Source of the DNA: Stomorhina lunata
Lineage: Eukaryota; Arthropoda; Insecta; Diptera; Rhiniidae
DNA length: 64,000 bases
Direction: 5' to 3'
Assembly (NCBI GenBank): GCA_933228675.1
Contig: OW121742.1
Location: 106,284,940 to 106,348,939 of the forward strand
The translations under genes and the position numbers were made by a program. The notes below the pieces were generated by a model that saw nothing but the letters and a program-made list of their open reading frames with translations, had not been told where the DNA came from and searched no databases. Positions 35,252-46,306 of the stretch are shown piece by piece; within the stretch, counting starts at the first letter, position 1, and every line of letters begins with the position of its first letter.

Positions 35252-36565
35252 TCGGGTGTTTTTTATTGAGGTATAGAACTTTAAGTTGGCATCACTTTTT
35301 TAACTGGCGGCCATTTTGTCAGCTGTCAAGTGATTAATATTTAGTTTGGTTTGCCATTTCATCATGAACAGGTTGACAAAAGAACAACACTTGCAAATTG
35401 TGCAAATTTATTTCGAAAATAATGGTTCAGTTCGCGAAGTTTACCGCAAGCTCCGTCCATTTTATGGTCGACATAATCGTCCATCAGAGCAATTAATTCG
35501 GTTAAACATGGATCGTTTTCGCACTACGTTTACTCTATGTGATAATACGCATCCGCAGCGACGTCGAACAGTGCGCACCGAAGAAACAATTGCCGCTGTA
35601 GAGCAAAGTGTTGAAGAGGACCCGAATGAATCGATTCGCCACCGTGCACAGCAATTGGAGCTTTGTCCATCAACTTTATGGAAGATTTTGCGCAAAGATC
35701 TTGGCTTGCGACCTTACAAGATCCAGCTTGTGCAAGAATTAAAGCCGCGAGACCATGCAATGCGTCGTGATTTTGGTGTATGGGCCGAAAATGAGATTGA
35801 TCTCGATGCTGATTTTTATCGCAAAATTTTGTTCAGTGATGAGGCTCATTTTTGGTTGAATGGCTACGTCAACAAGTAAAATTGCCGCATTTGGAGTGAA
35901 GAGAATCCACATGAGACCCTTGAGACGCCATTACATCCACAAAAACTGACTGTTTGGTGTGCTCTATGGGCTGGTGGAGTCATTGGGCCATACTTCTTCC
36001 GAAATAATTCTGGAGAGTCAGTTACCATAAATGGAGACCGGTATAGAGCCATGATAACCGACTATTTTGTTCCCCAATTGGATGGCATGAATGTGTATGA
36101 GTTGTGGTTCCAACAAGACGGCGCTACATGCCACACAGCCCACGTCACAATTGATTTATTGAAGGAAACATTCGATGAGCGCATAATTTCGCGGAATGGA
36201 CCTGTCAATTGGCCACCAAGATCGTGCGATTTGACACCACTGGATTATTTTCTTTGGGGATATGTGAAGTCGCTCGTCTACGCCAACAAACCAGAAACGT
36301 TAGGGGACTTGGAAGCCAACATTCGTGGCGTTATTGCCAACATACGGCCCCATATGATCGAAAAAGTAGTTGAAAATTGGACCTGTAGAATTGGCTTTAT
36401 TCGAGCCAGCCTCGGCGGCCACATGCCAGAAATCATATTTAACCATTAATGAATAAAATTATCATAAAATTATCCTTTCAATAAAGCCAAATTGATGGAC
36501 ATTAAAACGATTTTCTTGTGTTTTATTTCAATTCGAAGTTCTATACCTCTAAAAAAAACACCCAT
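35252..36565 (+). mobile_element. DD41D mariner-like element, copy 3
   Basis: The TA target is at 35250-35251 and 36566-36567, with left TCGGGTG and right CACCCAT tips. At 1314 bp it is the longest copy. It has a short duplication (AAAATTATC repeated) after the transposase stop codon. Confidence 0.95.
35364..36449 (+). pseudogene. Mariner transposase, full length with one nonsense codon
   Basis: The frame from the ATG at 35364 to the TAA at 36447-36449 is colinear with the intact 361-residue protein. The only break is CAA to TAA at 35877-35879, after GYVNK and just past the first catalytic Asp (FSDEAHF). No indels disrupt the coding region. Missense differences include R9-to-H, a Tyr replacing Asp in NVDELW, L-to-I near PHMLEK and the final FNH. 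All three catalytic Asp codons remain. This copy is dead by a single base change and must be young. Confidence 0.93.
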
Positions 36566-36567
36566 TA

Positions 36568-37320
36568 CCAATATTGCTTGACAAGCGCTTCGTTGGAATC
36601 CATAAGGAAGATTCCGTAGTGTTGGTTCACCTGCTAGAACGTAAAGAAAGTCAATTGATGCGGAGTTGCAGGCAGCAAGCCATTCTTGGAATAACGTATG
36701 CCTAACAACTCGCAATAGAGTCCGATATAAAGGGATGGTTGAGGCCCTATGCTCCTTTTGGAGTCAAGGACAACAAAAGAAGAAGAAGACGAACCGCATA
36801 AACGTAGAAGGCCAATGCACGCGGCAAGCGCCGGCGGTCGGCAATCAGCTGTTTTTTGATTTCTCAAATTTGAAGCGGTAATTGAAAAAAGTAGAACTTT
36901 GTTCTACTTTTCCGCGCGGCAGATTTTTTCAGTGCTGCCGGATTTAATTATATCCTACTCAAATATATTTTTATTTGAATATTTTTGTAAACAAACGCAC
37001 ATTTTATGTACTGGCAATACTACGACCGCCCGCATCCGCATGCCGCGTGTATTGGCCTTGTACCCTAAAGAAAACTTAAAGAACTAACCCAAGGAACGAA
37101 GGAGTTAACTAACGAACAAATGAATTAACGAACCAACGAGCAAGGCTGAGAAAAAATTTTGGTTACAATAAAGCTTAAAATAGGTTGGTTCCAAAAACTT
37201 CAAGGGGATTGGATAACATTCAAAAAGAATCACTATAGTTGCTCCTGGATACTCAATTACTTGGCAACTACTGTAAAAAGACCACTGCGGTTAGTAATGT
37301 ACCTAAATAGTAAACTTTTA
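36568..37320. other. Unassigned sequence between mariner copy 3 and the minus-strand LINE relic
   Basis: The first 150 bases may continue the LINE 3' region interrupted by the mariner. A perfect 11-bp hairpin, AAAAGTAGAAC, TTT, GTTCTACTTTT, lies at 36887-36911. A degenerate ACGAAC tract follows at 37085-37140. No intact frame was recognised. Confidence 0.4.
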
Positions 37321-37449
37321 GCTTTCAGCAGGAGTTAGGGGCGTAGGGTTTGCAGCTTATTGGAAGAGATGCTGATTATGGACTTTCTTTAGAAGCTGGG
37401 CAGGTGTTGGATATTGTAGGATTATTTTTGGACCAATATGAATTAAGTC

Positions 37450-38345
37450 TATTGTAAATTGTGCCAGTAATACCCTAGTAGTTCTCGGCAGACTTCTCTC
37501 TTTCTCTGCATCAGATGGCAGACGACAAGTACCTTTATCCGGTAACTATTTATCGCAAAGGTTATCATGCTCTTATGATTGTCTTCTAGAGCTGTTTTGT
37601 ACGTGGTGATATTGAGTGACTGGGTGGTATGCTTTCGAATATCACTCTCACTGCAATGAATGTCCTTTCTGATATGTATCGGGGGGATCTTAGCGGTTAG
37701 TATTACCTCTCCGATGATATTCCAAAAGGAACTGCTTTGTTGACATTTGACTATGTTCTTTAAGTGATAGGACATTCGTCTCCTCATGTAGATGGCTTTC
37801 TAAGGCCATACAATAGTAGCCTTTTACTGTTGTATGGGCTGCTTTTTGACAGCTCTAAAGTTGTTTCCACTGCGTTTTGCTCAAACTATATACAATTTGC
37901 CACTGACCGTCTAACTGCTTTATAAGTCGCAAATAGGGTTTCTTAGCTACCAGCAATACATCCTTTGTCCATGTGGTGGAGAACGTTGCCGATGATTTAG
38001 CTGATAGCTGCACATTCCTGGCAGTAAAAAATGCTTTACGTCCCGTAAATATCAATTGATTCTATCGCAAAACTCGTTCCTTACCATGATTGTGCAGTTA
38101 TTGGCACTTAGAAACGTAGAAGTTAAACAACATCGTGAAGAGAACTCCTTCCTGTAGAACTCCTTCTTTAACTCTAGGTAGTTTTGTCTTCTTGTCTCTA
38201 AAGTTCACACATGACTTGCGGCCACACATACAGTTTACAACCCATCTTTCGATGGAATTTAGAAGACTTGAGTTGGTTATGTCTTCAGGCATGACTGACT
38301 ATGTCAAATGCCTTGGACAGGTCAAGCACTGCAAGTTACACAGGA
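37450..38345 (-). pseudogene. LINE reverse transcriptase relic (Jockey-superfamily-like)
   Basis: Minus-strand translation gives VLDLSKAFDIVSHA (38285-38330, RT domain A with the catalytic-region FD). Next comes SIERWVVNCMCGRKSC, then PRVKEGVLQEGVLFTMLFNF, which corresponds to the usual VPQGGVLSP motif with substitutions. Farther left, TARNVQLSAKSSATFSTTWT matches the stretch usually after the YxDD box. Several stops and frameshifts separate these pieces. It is a decayed element with no function expected. Confidence 0.75.
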
Positions 38346-38760
38346 CATTTCGTGATTTCACCTGGTGAACTACAAACTTATGAACTATTTAGTTTAATGG
38401 CTCAGTAAGCTATGCATCTGCTGTATCGACCTTACATACATATGTTCTTCTACATGACTCTTCCCACGCGGCACTAGAGTTAACCATGGTAGCTTTTCTT
38501 GGTATAAAAGGCTCGTTTAATAACATAACTCCAGATGTGATTGGTAAGTCTTTATATAATCTGGTAATGGACGTTAGTGCAAGAATTAGTGTTCGCGACG
38601 TATTACAGTCAAATTATCATCGTCTAACCTAAAGAAATTTGTTTGTAGGGCAAAACCACGAGGCGGTATTTAATCTCTTGTTAAGATTGTGATGATGTGG
38701 CATCAGCAGTTCTGAGTATACTAAGGAGACGTTCTTCTTCAGGCCATAAGCAACTTGATA

Positions 38761-40065
38761 ATGGGTGTTTTTTTTTAGAGATATAGAACTTCGAATTGAA
38801 ATAAAACACAAGAAAATCGTTTTAATGTCCATCAATTTGGCTTTATTGGAAGGATAATTTTATGCCATTAATGTTTAAATATGATTTCGGGCATGTGGCC
38901 GCCGCGGCTGGCTCGAATAAAGCCAATTCTACAGGTCCAATTTTCGACTACTTTTTCGAGCATATGGGGCCGTATGTTGTCAATAACGCCACGAATGTTG
39001 GCTTCCAAGTCCCCTAACGTTTCTGGTTTGTTGGCGTAGACGAGCGACTTCACATATCCCCAAAGAAAATAATCCAGTGGTGTCAAATCGCACGATCTTG
39101 GTGGCCAATTGACAGGTCCATTCCGCGAAATGATCCGCTCATCGAATGTTTTCTTCAATAAATCAATTGTGACGTGCGCAGTGTGGCAGGTAGCGCCGTC
39201 TTGTTGGAACCACAACTCATCCACATTCATGCCATCCAATTGGGGAACAAAATAGTCGGTTATCATGGCTCTATACCGGTCTCCATTTATGGTAACTGAC
39301 TCTCCAGCATTATTTCGGAAGAAGTATGGCCCAATGACTCCAACAGCCAATAGAGCACACCAAACAGTCAGTTTTTGTGGATGTAATGGCGTCTCAAGGG
39401 TCTCATGTGGATTCTCTTCACTCCAAATGCGGCAATTTTGCTTGTTGACGTAGCCATTCAACCAAAAATGAGCCTCATCACTGAACAAAATTTTGCGATG
39501 AAAATCAGCATCGAGATCAATCTCATTTTCGGCCCATACACCAAAATCACGACGCATTGCATGGTCTCGCGGCTTTAATTCTTGCACAAGCTGGATCTTG
39601 TAAGGTCGCAAGCCAAGATCTTTGCGCAAAATCTTCCATAAAGTTGATGGACAAAGCTCCAATTGCTGTGCACGGTGGCGAATCGATTCATTCGGGTCCT
39701 CTTCAACACTTTGCTTTACAGCGGCAATTGTTTCTTCGGTGCGCACTGTTCGACGTCGCTGCGGATGCGTATTATCACATAGAGTAAACGTAGTGCGAAA
39801 ACGATCCATGGTTAACCGAATTAATTGCTCTGATGGACGATTATGTCGACCATAAAATGGACGGAGCTTGCGGTAAACTTCGCGAACTGAACCATTATTT
39901 TCGAAATAAATTTGCACGATTTGCAAGCGTTGTTCTTTTGTCAACCTGTTCATGATGAAATGGCAAACCAAACTAAATATTAATCACTTGACAGCTGACA
40001 AAATGGCCGCCAGTTAAAAAAGTGATGCCAACTTAAAGTTCTATACCTCAATAAAAAACACCCGA
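38761..40065 (-). mobile_element. DD41D mariner-like element, copy 4 (intact)
   Basis: TA at 38759-38760 and 40066-40067. At 1305 bp it has both TIRs and an uninterrupted transposase. It sits inside a plus-strand LINE relic, so it inserted after that LINE had arrived. Confidence 0.96.
38868..39953 (-). CDS. DD41D mariner-family transposase, complete (361 aa)
   Basis: A cut-and-paste transposase that would act in the nucleus on the element's own TIRs, inserting at TA. The ATG at 39953-39951 (MNRLTKEQRL) is preferred. The frame also extends six codons upstream but has no ATG there. Residues 1-60 are a DUF4817-like helix-turn-helix region (RLQIVQIYFENNGSVREVYR). A second helix-turn-helix region follows at about 70-125. 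The catalytic triad is D159 (LFSDEAHFW), D252 (FQQDGATCHTAH) and D294 (DLTPLDYFLWG). Exactly 41 residues separate the last two, hence DD41D as in the rosa-type mariners. Length is normal for the superfamily. Compared with the other five copies it has private changes (K80, the ALLAVGV segment, LLKKTF, VIDNIR). It is therefore intact but not the consensus, and activity is unproven. Confidence 0.93.
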   Translation of the reverse strand: MNRLTKEQRLQIVQIYFENNGSVREVYRKLRPFYGRHNRPSEQLIRLTMDRFRTTFTLCDNTHPQRRRTVRTEETIAAVKQSVEEDPNESIRHRAQQLELCPSTLWKILRKDLGLRPYKIQLVQELKPRDHAMRRDFGVWAENEIDLDADFHRKILFSDEAHFWLNGYVNKQNCRIWSEENPHETLETPLHPQKLTVWCALLAVGVIGPYFFRNNAGESVTINGDRYRAMITDYFVPQLDGMNVDELWFQQDGATCHTAHVTIDLLKKTFDERIISRNGPVNWPPRSCDLTPLDYFLWGYVKSLVYANKPETLGDLEANIRGVIDNIRPHMLEKVVENWTCRIGFIRASRGGHMPEIIFKH

Positions 40066-41404
40066 TATTATTTCTTAGTTTTACAGTAAATCCAAATAAA
40101 TCTGAATTAGTTTTATCAAACATTTTGAGACATCAAACATTTAATTAAAAAGTTTTACTGTAGTGTATTGCACTAAAATCCCAATTTATTACAATTATTT
40201 ATTATTGTAATAATTAGTTTTGTTGACTTTGAGAAACAAATCCCATCTGTGAAGTCTCTTAGAGGCACAGAAATTCACTTTGCGGACGTTACCAAGTACC
40301 TTGGACTATTACTTGAAAGGAAGCTAAAGTTTAGGCTCAAAAGTTACAGTCTGCACTATTTGTGAGCAATAGCGTTATTTTGAAACAATGGGCATTGTTT
40401 GGGAAGAAGTTGTACATGCCGAAGTTAAAACCGATGTTGTGGAGGGATCTTCAGAAATCCACGTACCGCAAGATACTTAAAAGATTGAAGATAATGATGG
40501 TTGAAAGCATCTTGGATGCTATTCATGCCACCCAAATGGATGCTCTAAATAAGGTTCTACATTTGATATCTTTGAATATACATGATTAAAATACAAACTC
40601 CTGTGTCTGCGGATGTTACATTAAGAGAGCTCTCAGAATGGTCGTTCATTAGTTACGATCATGTTGTAATCTCTTATATAATGCCTGACATAACTACTAA
40701 AAACCATTGACTTTACTCTGGTTTTATCACTTTTTGTCAAGAAATGATATAATATTTATATACATATGGGGAAGTGTGATACCCGAAACTCCTGCTAAAG
40801 AAGAGGTATATTGACTTCTATGCTGATAGGTCTGAACTTAATAATCAGTTGGATCTTGGGGTCTATTACAAAGACCTACAGCAAAATATCGCAAGTAAAT
40901 TTAGTATTTTTCAGTTCTAATTTCTGGTTAGCTAGGAGGTGTAAGATTGACTTAAATGTAATGCAAGTCTCTGGATTCTGGATTCTGACCTGACTGAATG
41001 AAATTTAGGTAGACGTCAGTCCGAAGATGTATTCATTCCAGACAGTTGTGGATTCGATTAGATGGGAAACGTTCTCAAAGATAGTGACAAGAAGTCACGC
41101 TGTTATGCTGAAGTTGTGATATGTGAAGCTGTTTTGACGATGGGAAGTAGACTATAATATATCATCTTTGCACTTAACCTGTCCTAAATATCATACAGTA
41201 GGGACTAACTCTAGGATCTTATTTCTTTGGAGACCCAGGCGATCTGGCTGACTTAGATGTTGACCGATTAAAATACTTTTTTTAAACCACTTCGGATTGT
41301 TGAACATAGTGAGCTAGTGATATGCTTTCTGTTAGCTTCAGGGGTATGACAATAAACTTCTAAGTCTGAGCCCGAATTATAATGCTACAGTGACTACCCT
41401 AACG

Positions 41405-41486
41405 AATAAACAATTTTACAACAAAATGAAATAACGAACTATCGGAAAAACAAACGAACAAACCAAAGACCTAGCGAATAAACCAA
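41405..41486 (+). repeat. ACGAA-type simple repeat, possible LINE 3' tail
   Basis: Irregular AACGAATAAAC, AACGAACTATCGG and AACAAACGAACAAACC units follow the LINE relic and precede a DINE-like insertion. The same tract type reappears between and after the two DINE-like copies, as though both inserted into one longer tract. Confidence 0.5.
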
Positions 41487-42260
41487 CAAGTAAGAAAGTG
41501 CTATAGTCGGTCAAGCCCGACCATACGATACCCTTCACCACTAAGGTCAAAGGTGTTCTTTTTCCTGTATAAAGACAAATTTTTGCTAAATTTTGCCATC
41601 ATACAAACATTTTCTCAAAACTTATATATTTAAGCTGTTTCCATCATTTGGACCTATATGAGAGCTAGGGTCATATGTGGTCCGATTATCTCGAATTTGG
41701 CAAATTTATTACAGTTATTACAAAAATTATGTATGCAAAAAATAAACTTAAAATTATTATTATCTTCAGATTTACGAGCGTTTTAGTGTTTTTTTTTTTT
41801 GTCTCATTTAGGGCGTTTTGACAGAAGAGTTTATATGGGAGCTATGGTCAAATGTGGACCGATTTCTTACAGTAATTTAAGTTTACATAAGCTGTATTTG
41901 TTTTAAATTTCATGAAAAAATATTGATATTTGTGGCCAAAATAGCAATTCCAGGAAGTGGGACCTATGGGATGTACCATAAATAATGGACTGATTTTGAC
42001 AAATTTCAATAGCCATGGTTCCACTATCAAAAAAAATCATCAAATTATCTTAAGAATTGCGACCTTTGATTACATGTTTTGCATGGGGGTCCAGCCAGCC
42101 AGACGGACGGGCTGACTGACTGACATCGCTAAATCGACTCAGAAAGTGATTCTAAGCCTATTGGTATACTAAAAGGCGGGTCTAAGACAAATATTTCTAT
42201 GCGTTACATACATCAGCACAAACTTATAATACTCTTTCTACCTACGGTGGTGAAGGGTAT
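41487..42260 (+). mobile_element. DINE-1-like element, tandem copy 1
   Basis: It starts CAAGTAAGAAAGTGCTATAG, then TCGGTCAAGCCCGACC and ATACCCTTCACCACTAAGG. The interior has GGGAGCTATGGTCAAATGTG and CCAGCCAGACGGACGG. The end is ATCGACTCAGAAAGTGATTC, then AAACTTATAATACTC and the TACCTACGGTGGTGAAGGGT hairpin. It is 774 bp and uninterrupted. It shows the empty site for the nest at 16962. Confidence 0.65.
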
Positions 42261-42306
42261 CATAAAGTAATAAACGAACAAACAGACTAACGAATAAATG
42301 AACAAA

Positions 42307-43060
42307 CAAGTAAGAAAGCGCTATAGTCGGTCAAGCCGACCATACGATACCCTTCACCACTAAGGTCAAAGGTGTTCTTTTTCCTGTATAAAGACAAATT
42401 TTTGCTAAATTTTGCCATCATACAAAAATTTTCTCAAAACTTATATATTTAAGCTGTTTCCATCATTTGGACCTATATGAGAGCTAGGGTCAAATGTGGA
42501 CCGATTATCTCGAAATTTGGCAAATTGATTACAGTTGTTACAAAAATTATGTATGCAAAAAATAAACTCAAAATTTTCATTATCTTTAGATTTACGAGCG
42601 TTTTAGTGATTTTTTGTCTCATTTAGTGCGTTTTTAAAGAAGAGTTTGTATGGGAGCTATGGTCAAATGTGGACCGATTTCAACGAAATTTGGTACAGTG
42701 ATTTAAGTTTACATAAGCAGTATTTGTTTTAAATTTCATGAAAAAATATTGATTTTTGTGGCCAATATATCAATTCCGGGAAGTGGGACCAATGGGAGGT
42801 ACCATAAATAATGGACCGATTTTGATGAATTTCAATAGCCATGGTCATATTATCAAAAAAATGATCTGTACGAAATTTCATCAGATTATCTTTAGAATTA
42901 CGACCTGTAGTTTGATTACAAGGTTTACATGGGGGTCCAGCCAGACGGACGGACGGACGGACATCGCTAAATCGACTCAGAAAGTGATTCTAAGCCTATG
43001 CGTTACATACATCAGCACAAACTTATAATACCCTTTTCACCTATGGTGGTGAAGGGTATA
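42307..43060 (+). mobile_element. DINE-1-like element, tandem copy 2
   Basis: Same structure as the copy 47 bases to its left and highly similar to it. It differs by a deletion near the 3' end (AAGCCTATGCGTTACATACA, lacking the TTGGTATACTAAAA block) and ends with TTTTCACCTATGGTGGTGAA. Both copies share orientation, separated by an ACGAAC-type tract. Confidence 0.65.
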
Positions 43061-43061
43061 A

Positions 43062-43582
43062 TTAACAAACGCAATATTTAATTCATAAGCTAACAAGTAA
43101 ACGAGTTAATAAACTAACGAACAGACGAACAAATAGATAAACTAGCGAACTATCGGACTAACGAAAATATTGTAACGAAATAACGAAACTTATTTATTAA
43201 CGCATTTTAAACAATTTTATCATATTTCCTTATCCATTTCAAAAACCAACCCTAGCACAGACACTTTTCATAGAGACGATATCTTTTATTTTCTGCTAAT
43301 CGATAAATTTCCCTAATTAGGAAGAAAATATTGAATGAAGTAGAAATAAAACTGCTGAAATGATTTCTAAAGGTTTGTAACTTTACTACAACTCTGATTT
43401 ACGGTTGGAAACGATGCTGGGAAATTTGAGAAGCAAGGTAGGGAAATATTTTGGACAGCAACCCTTCACACGCATGCAAACAAAAGTAGTTAAAAAGAGA
43501 AAACCGTTTTATTTGAATTTAGATTTAAACGAGCAATGGTGGACATATTCCTCTAGCTTCTCAAATGTAAGAGATAATAAAA
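43062..43582. other. Simple-repeat tract, then unassigned sequence
   Basis: AACGAACAGACGAAC-type units occupy about 43070-43190. No gene or element boundary was recognised in the rest. Confidence 0.4.
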
Positions 43583-43584
43583 TA

Positions 43585-43767
43585 CAGTAGAACTTCTCTA
43601 ATTTGAACTTCTATTACTTGAAGTTTCCATAAGTTGAAGCAAATTTCGTTTTTAAATTTAACGTTTTCGGATTAAAGGTTTTTAGATTTGATTCCCAAAG
43701 TTAAAGTCTCTGTAAGTTGAAGCTTTTTTTCGGGATAATGGTGTTTCAATTTATAGAAAATCGACTG
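43585..43767. mobile_element. pogo-like MITE, short copy
   Basis: TA at 43583-43584 and 43768-43769 flank CAGTAGAACTTCTCTAATTT on the left. The right end read inward is CAGTCGATTTTCTATAAATT. Inside are TTACTTGAAGTTTCCATAAG and AAGTTGAAGC blocks shared with the longer copy at 47891. CAG tips and TA target suggest a pogo/Tigger-type Tc1/mariner derivative. There is no coding capacity. Confidence 0.65.
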
Positions 43768-43854
43768 TATAGGTTAATAGAATAAGTCCTTAAGCCTTAG
43801 CTGATGATTTCTGAAAATAGTTCCTTTTTTAAAAACAACAATATCTGAATCTTA

Positions 43855-44040
43855 CCAAAGTTGGTTACTTACTTACTTCAATGGCCTATATTTACAACCT
43901 ATTAAGGTCAAAGGCCGAGCCTATTCTAGAATTCCATGCGCTGCGATCTTGTGCATATATTCTCCAATTTCAAGCTTTAAAAGATTTCCCTCTACTTGGC
44001 CTTTCCATCAAAGTTTCGGACGTCCCCTTCTAACATAAGG
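43855..44040 (-). repeat. Reverse copy of the 4.3-5.6 kb dispersed repeat
   Basis: AGGTCAAAGGCCGAGC, then AGAATTCCATGCGCTGCGAT, ATATTCTCCAATTTCAA and AAAAGATTTCCCTCTACTTG, is the reverse complement of modules at 4303, 5205 and 5515. It is preceded by TTACTTACTTACTTCAATGG, a phrase common at the edges of fly interspersed repeats. Confidence 0.5.
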
Positions 44041-44916
44041 GGGGCGTTTTTATTCTAATTTTAGCTTATTCATAGTAATAAATTTTTCCAGGAGTAGGTT
44101 ACTAGTCCAACGTCCCAACCTATATTTTTATCGTTCTTATGTGAGAACTCGTGTCACATGTTAGCTCACTGCATTAACGGGTGTTAACATAGTTCCCTAG
44201 TTGATACCACGAGGAAAACACTGGTGGATACTGGTCCACAGTTGAGAAAAAAGGTAGAAAAGATAAGTCTAGGCTCATTAAGTAATGACGAATCAGAACC
44301 GTTGCTTTGTATTCAACATCCCTGAACTCCTATGTAACTTAATCTTTTTCTAGTTTACATCTTCCTTAACACATAATAAACCAAAAATCTACCAGAAATT
44401 CCACATATTTTGGTATTTCTATTGCCGTATTAAATGTTTAAGTTCTTAAGCACTTATTTAGGTATTTACCCCCTATATTGCCCGGCCTCTTACCACAACC
44501 CGGAAATTCTTGAACCCCCATCCAACACCACAGCAATTGTGTAAGTTTTCACATTTCACAAGTGTCGCAATTATTACATGTTATCCGTATTATTCTACCC
44601 TTAGAAATTCCCTTTATTTCAACATTAATGACGTCACTTCATCAGACTTAAAAAGTATTACAACGATTTTGTTTTTCTTGGAAAAATAAGCACTTGTGGG
44701 TGTAAAGAAGAAGAAGCAAAAGAGAAAATATTTGCCTACGTCATTGAAGAATGTAAACAAAATTTTACAGTTATTTTGTTCTTGTTGTTGAGAGACAGAG
44801 AAGCCGAAGTTGGTTTCTGAATTATTTGACGGCGATGATTAAATGAAAATGGAAACGGCTATAGTTAAATTAATTTTACAAATACATAAATAAATAAAAA
44901 TCATAGATTATACATA
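44041..44916. other. Unassigned sequence
   Basis: I see no gene, RNA, terminal repeat or tandem array here. Confidence 0.4.
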
Positions 44917-44918
44917 TA

Positions 44919-46177
44919 ATGGGTGTTTTTTTTAGAGGTATAGAACTTCGAATTGAAATAAAACACAAGAAAATCGTTTTAATGTCCATCAATTTGGCTT
45001 TATTGGAAGTATAATTTTATGCCATTAATGTTTAAATATGATTTCGGGCCAATTTTCAACTACTTTTTCGAGCATATGGGGCCGTATGTTGGCAATAACG
45101 CCACGAATGTTGGCTTCCAAGTCCCCTAACGTTTCTGGTTTGTTGGCGTAGACGAGCGACTTCACATATCCCCAAAGAAAATAATCCAGTGGTGTCAAAT
45201 CGCACGATCTTGGTGGCCAATTGACAGGTCCATTCCGCGAAATTATGCGCTCATCGAATGTTTCCTTCAATAAATCAATTGTGACTTGCGCTGTGTGGCA
45301 TGTAGCGCCGTCTTGTTGGAACCACAACTCATCCACATTCATGCCATCCAATTGGGGAACAAAATAGTCGGTTATCATGGCTCTATACCGGTCTCCATTT
45401 ATGGTAACTGACTCTCCAGCATTATTTCGGAAGAAGTATGGCCCAATGACTCCACTAGCCCATAGAGCACACCAAACAGTCAGTTTTTGTGGATGTAATG
45501 GCGTCTCAAGGGTCTCATGTGGATTCTCTTCACTCCAAATGCGGCAATTTTGCTTATTGACGTAGCCATTCAACCAAAAATGAGCCTCATCACTGAACAA
45601 AATTTTGCGATGAAAATCAGCATCGAGATCAATCTCATTTTCGGCCTATACACCAAAATCACGACGCATTGCATGGTCTCGCGGCTTTAATTCTTGCACA
45701 AGCTGGATCTTGTAAGGTCGCAAGCCAAGATCTTTGCGCAAAATCTTCCATAAAGTTGATGGACAAAGCTCCAATTGCTGTGCACGGTGGCGAATCGATT
45801 CATTCGGGTCCTCTTCAACACTTTGCTCTACAGCGGCAATTGTTTCTTCGGTGCGCACTGTTCGACGTCGCTGCGGATGCGTATTATCACATAGAGTAAA
45901 CGTAGTGCGAAAACGATCCATGGTTAACCGAATTAATTGCTCTGATGGACGATTATGTCGACCATAAAATGGACGGAGCTTGCGGTAAACTTCGCGAACT
46001 GAACCATTATTTTCGAAATAAATTTGCACGATTTGCAGGCGTTGTTCTTTTGTCAACCTGTTCATGATGAAATGGCAAACCAAACTAAATAGTAATCACT
46101 TGACAGCTGACAAAATGGCCGCCAGTTAAAAAAGTGATGCCAACTTAAAGTTCTATACCTCAATAAAAAACACCCGA
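44919..46177 (-). mobile_element. DD41D mariner-like element, copy 5
   Basis: TA at 44917-44918 and 46178-46179. The plus-strand left tip is ATGGGTG and the right tip CACCCGA. At 1259 bp it is shortened by a 45-bp coding deletion. Confidence 0.95.
45025..46065 (-). pseudogene. Mariner transposase with one nonsense codon and an in-frame deletion
   Basis: The frame opens at the ATG 46065-46063 and matches the intact protein until FGV, where TGG has become TAG (about 45646-45648). The same frame then reopens through all three catalytic Asp codons. Near the C-terminus 15 residues are missing (VENW joins directly to PEIIFKH), an in-frame 45-bp loss at about 45050. The two lesions are not shared with any other copy here. 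Confidence 0.93.
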
Positions 46178-46306
46178 TATTGAAATTGTTATTGCATAAG
46201 TAATATAATTTTATAAATTTAAAAAAGAAACAAATTATAGAAAATTTAAAATTTTTAAGAACATTAGAAAACCTTTTTTTTTATTAACAAAATTTTAACT
46301 ATAATA

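Larger units (their letters stand above)
38440..41400 (+). pseudogene. LOA/Jockey-like LINE relic, split by mariner copy 4
   Basis: On the plus strand, 38470-38560 reads ELTMVAFLGIKGSFNNITPD, the RT A motif (usual form AFLDIEGAFNN). A decayed TPQGGVLSP-like motif lies at about 38640. After the mariner (38761-40065), SFTVNPNKSELVLSN (40075-40125) and SLRGTEIHFADVTKYLG (40253-40305) resume the RT thumb. THATQMDAL-like sequence lies near 40525. At 40815-40915, IDFYADRSELNNQLDLGVYY is an RNase H start (usual form FYTDGSKLN). A tract of ACGAA-type simple repeat at 41405-41486 may be its 3' tail. Stops and frameshifts are numerous. Confidence 0.75.

Noticed and set aside
39557..39855. Open frames antisense to the mariner N-terminal region, repeated at every copy
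   Set aside because: They mirror the high-GC third-codon pattern of the transposase on the opposite strand and carry no recognisable domain.
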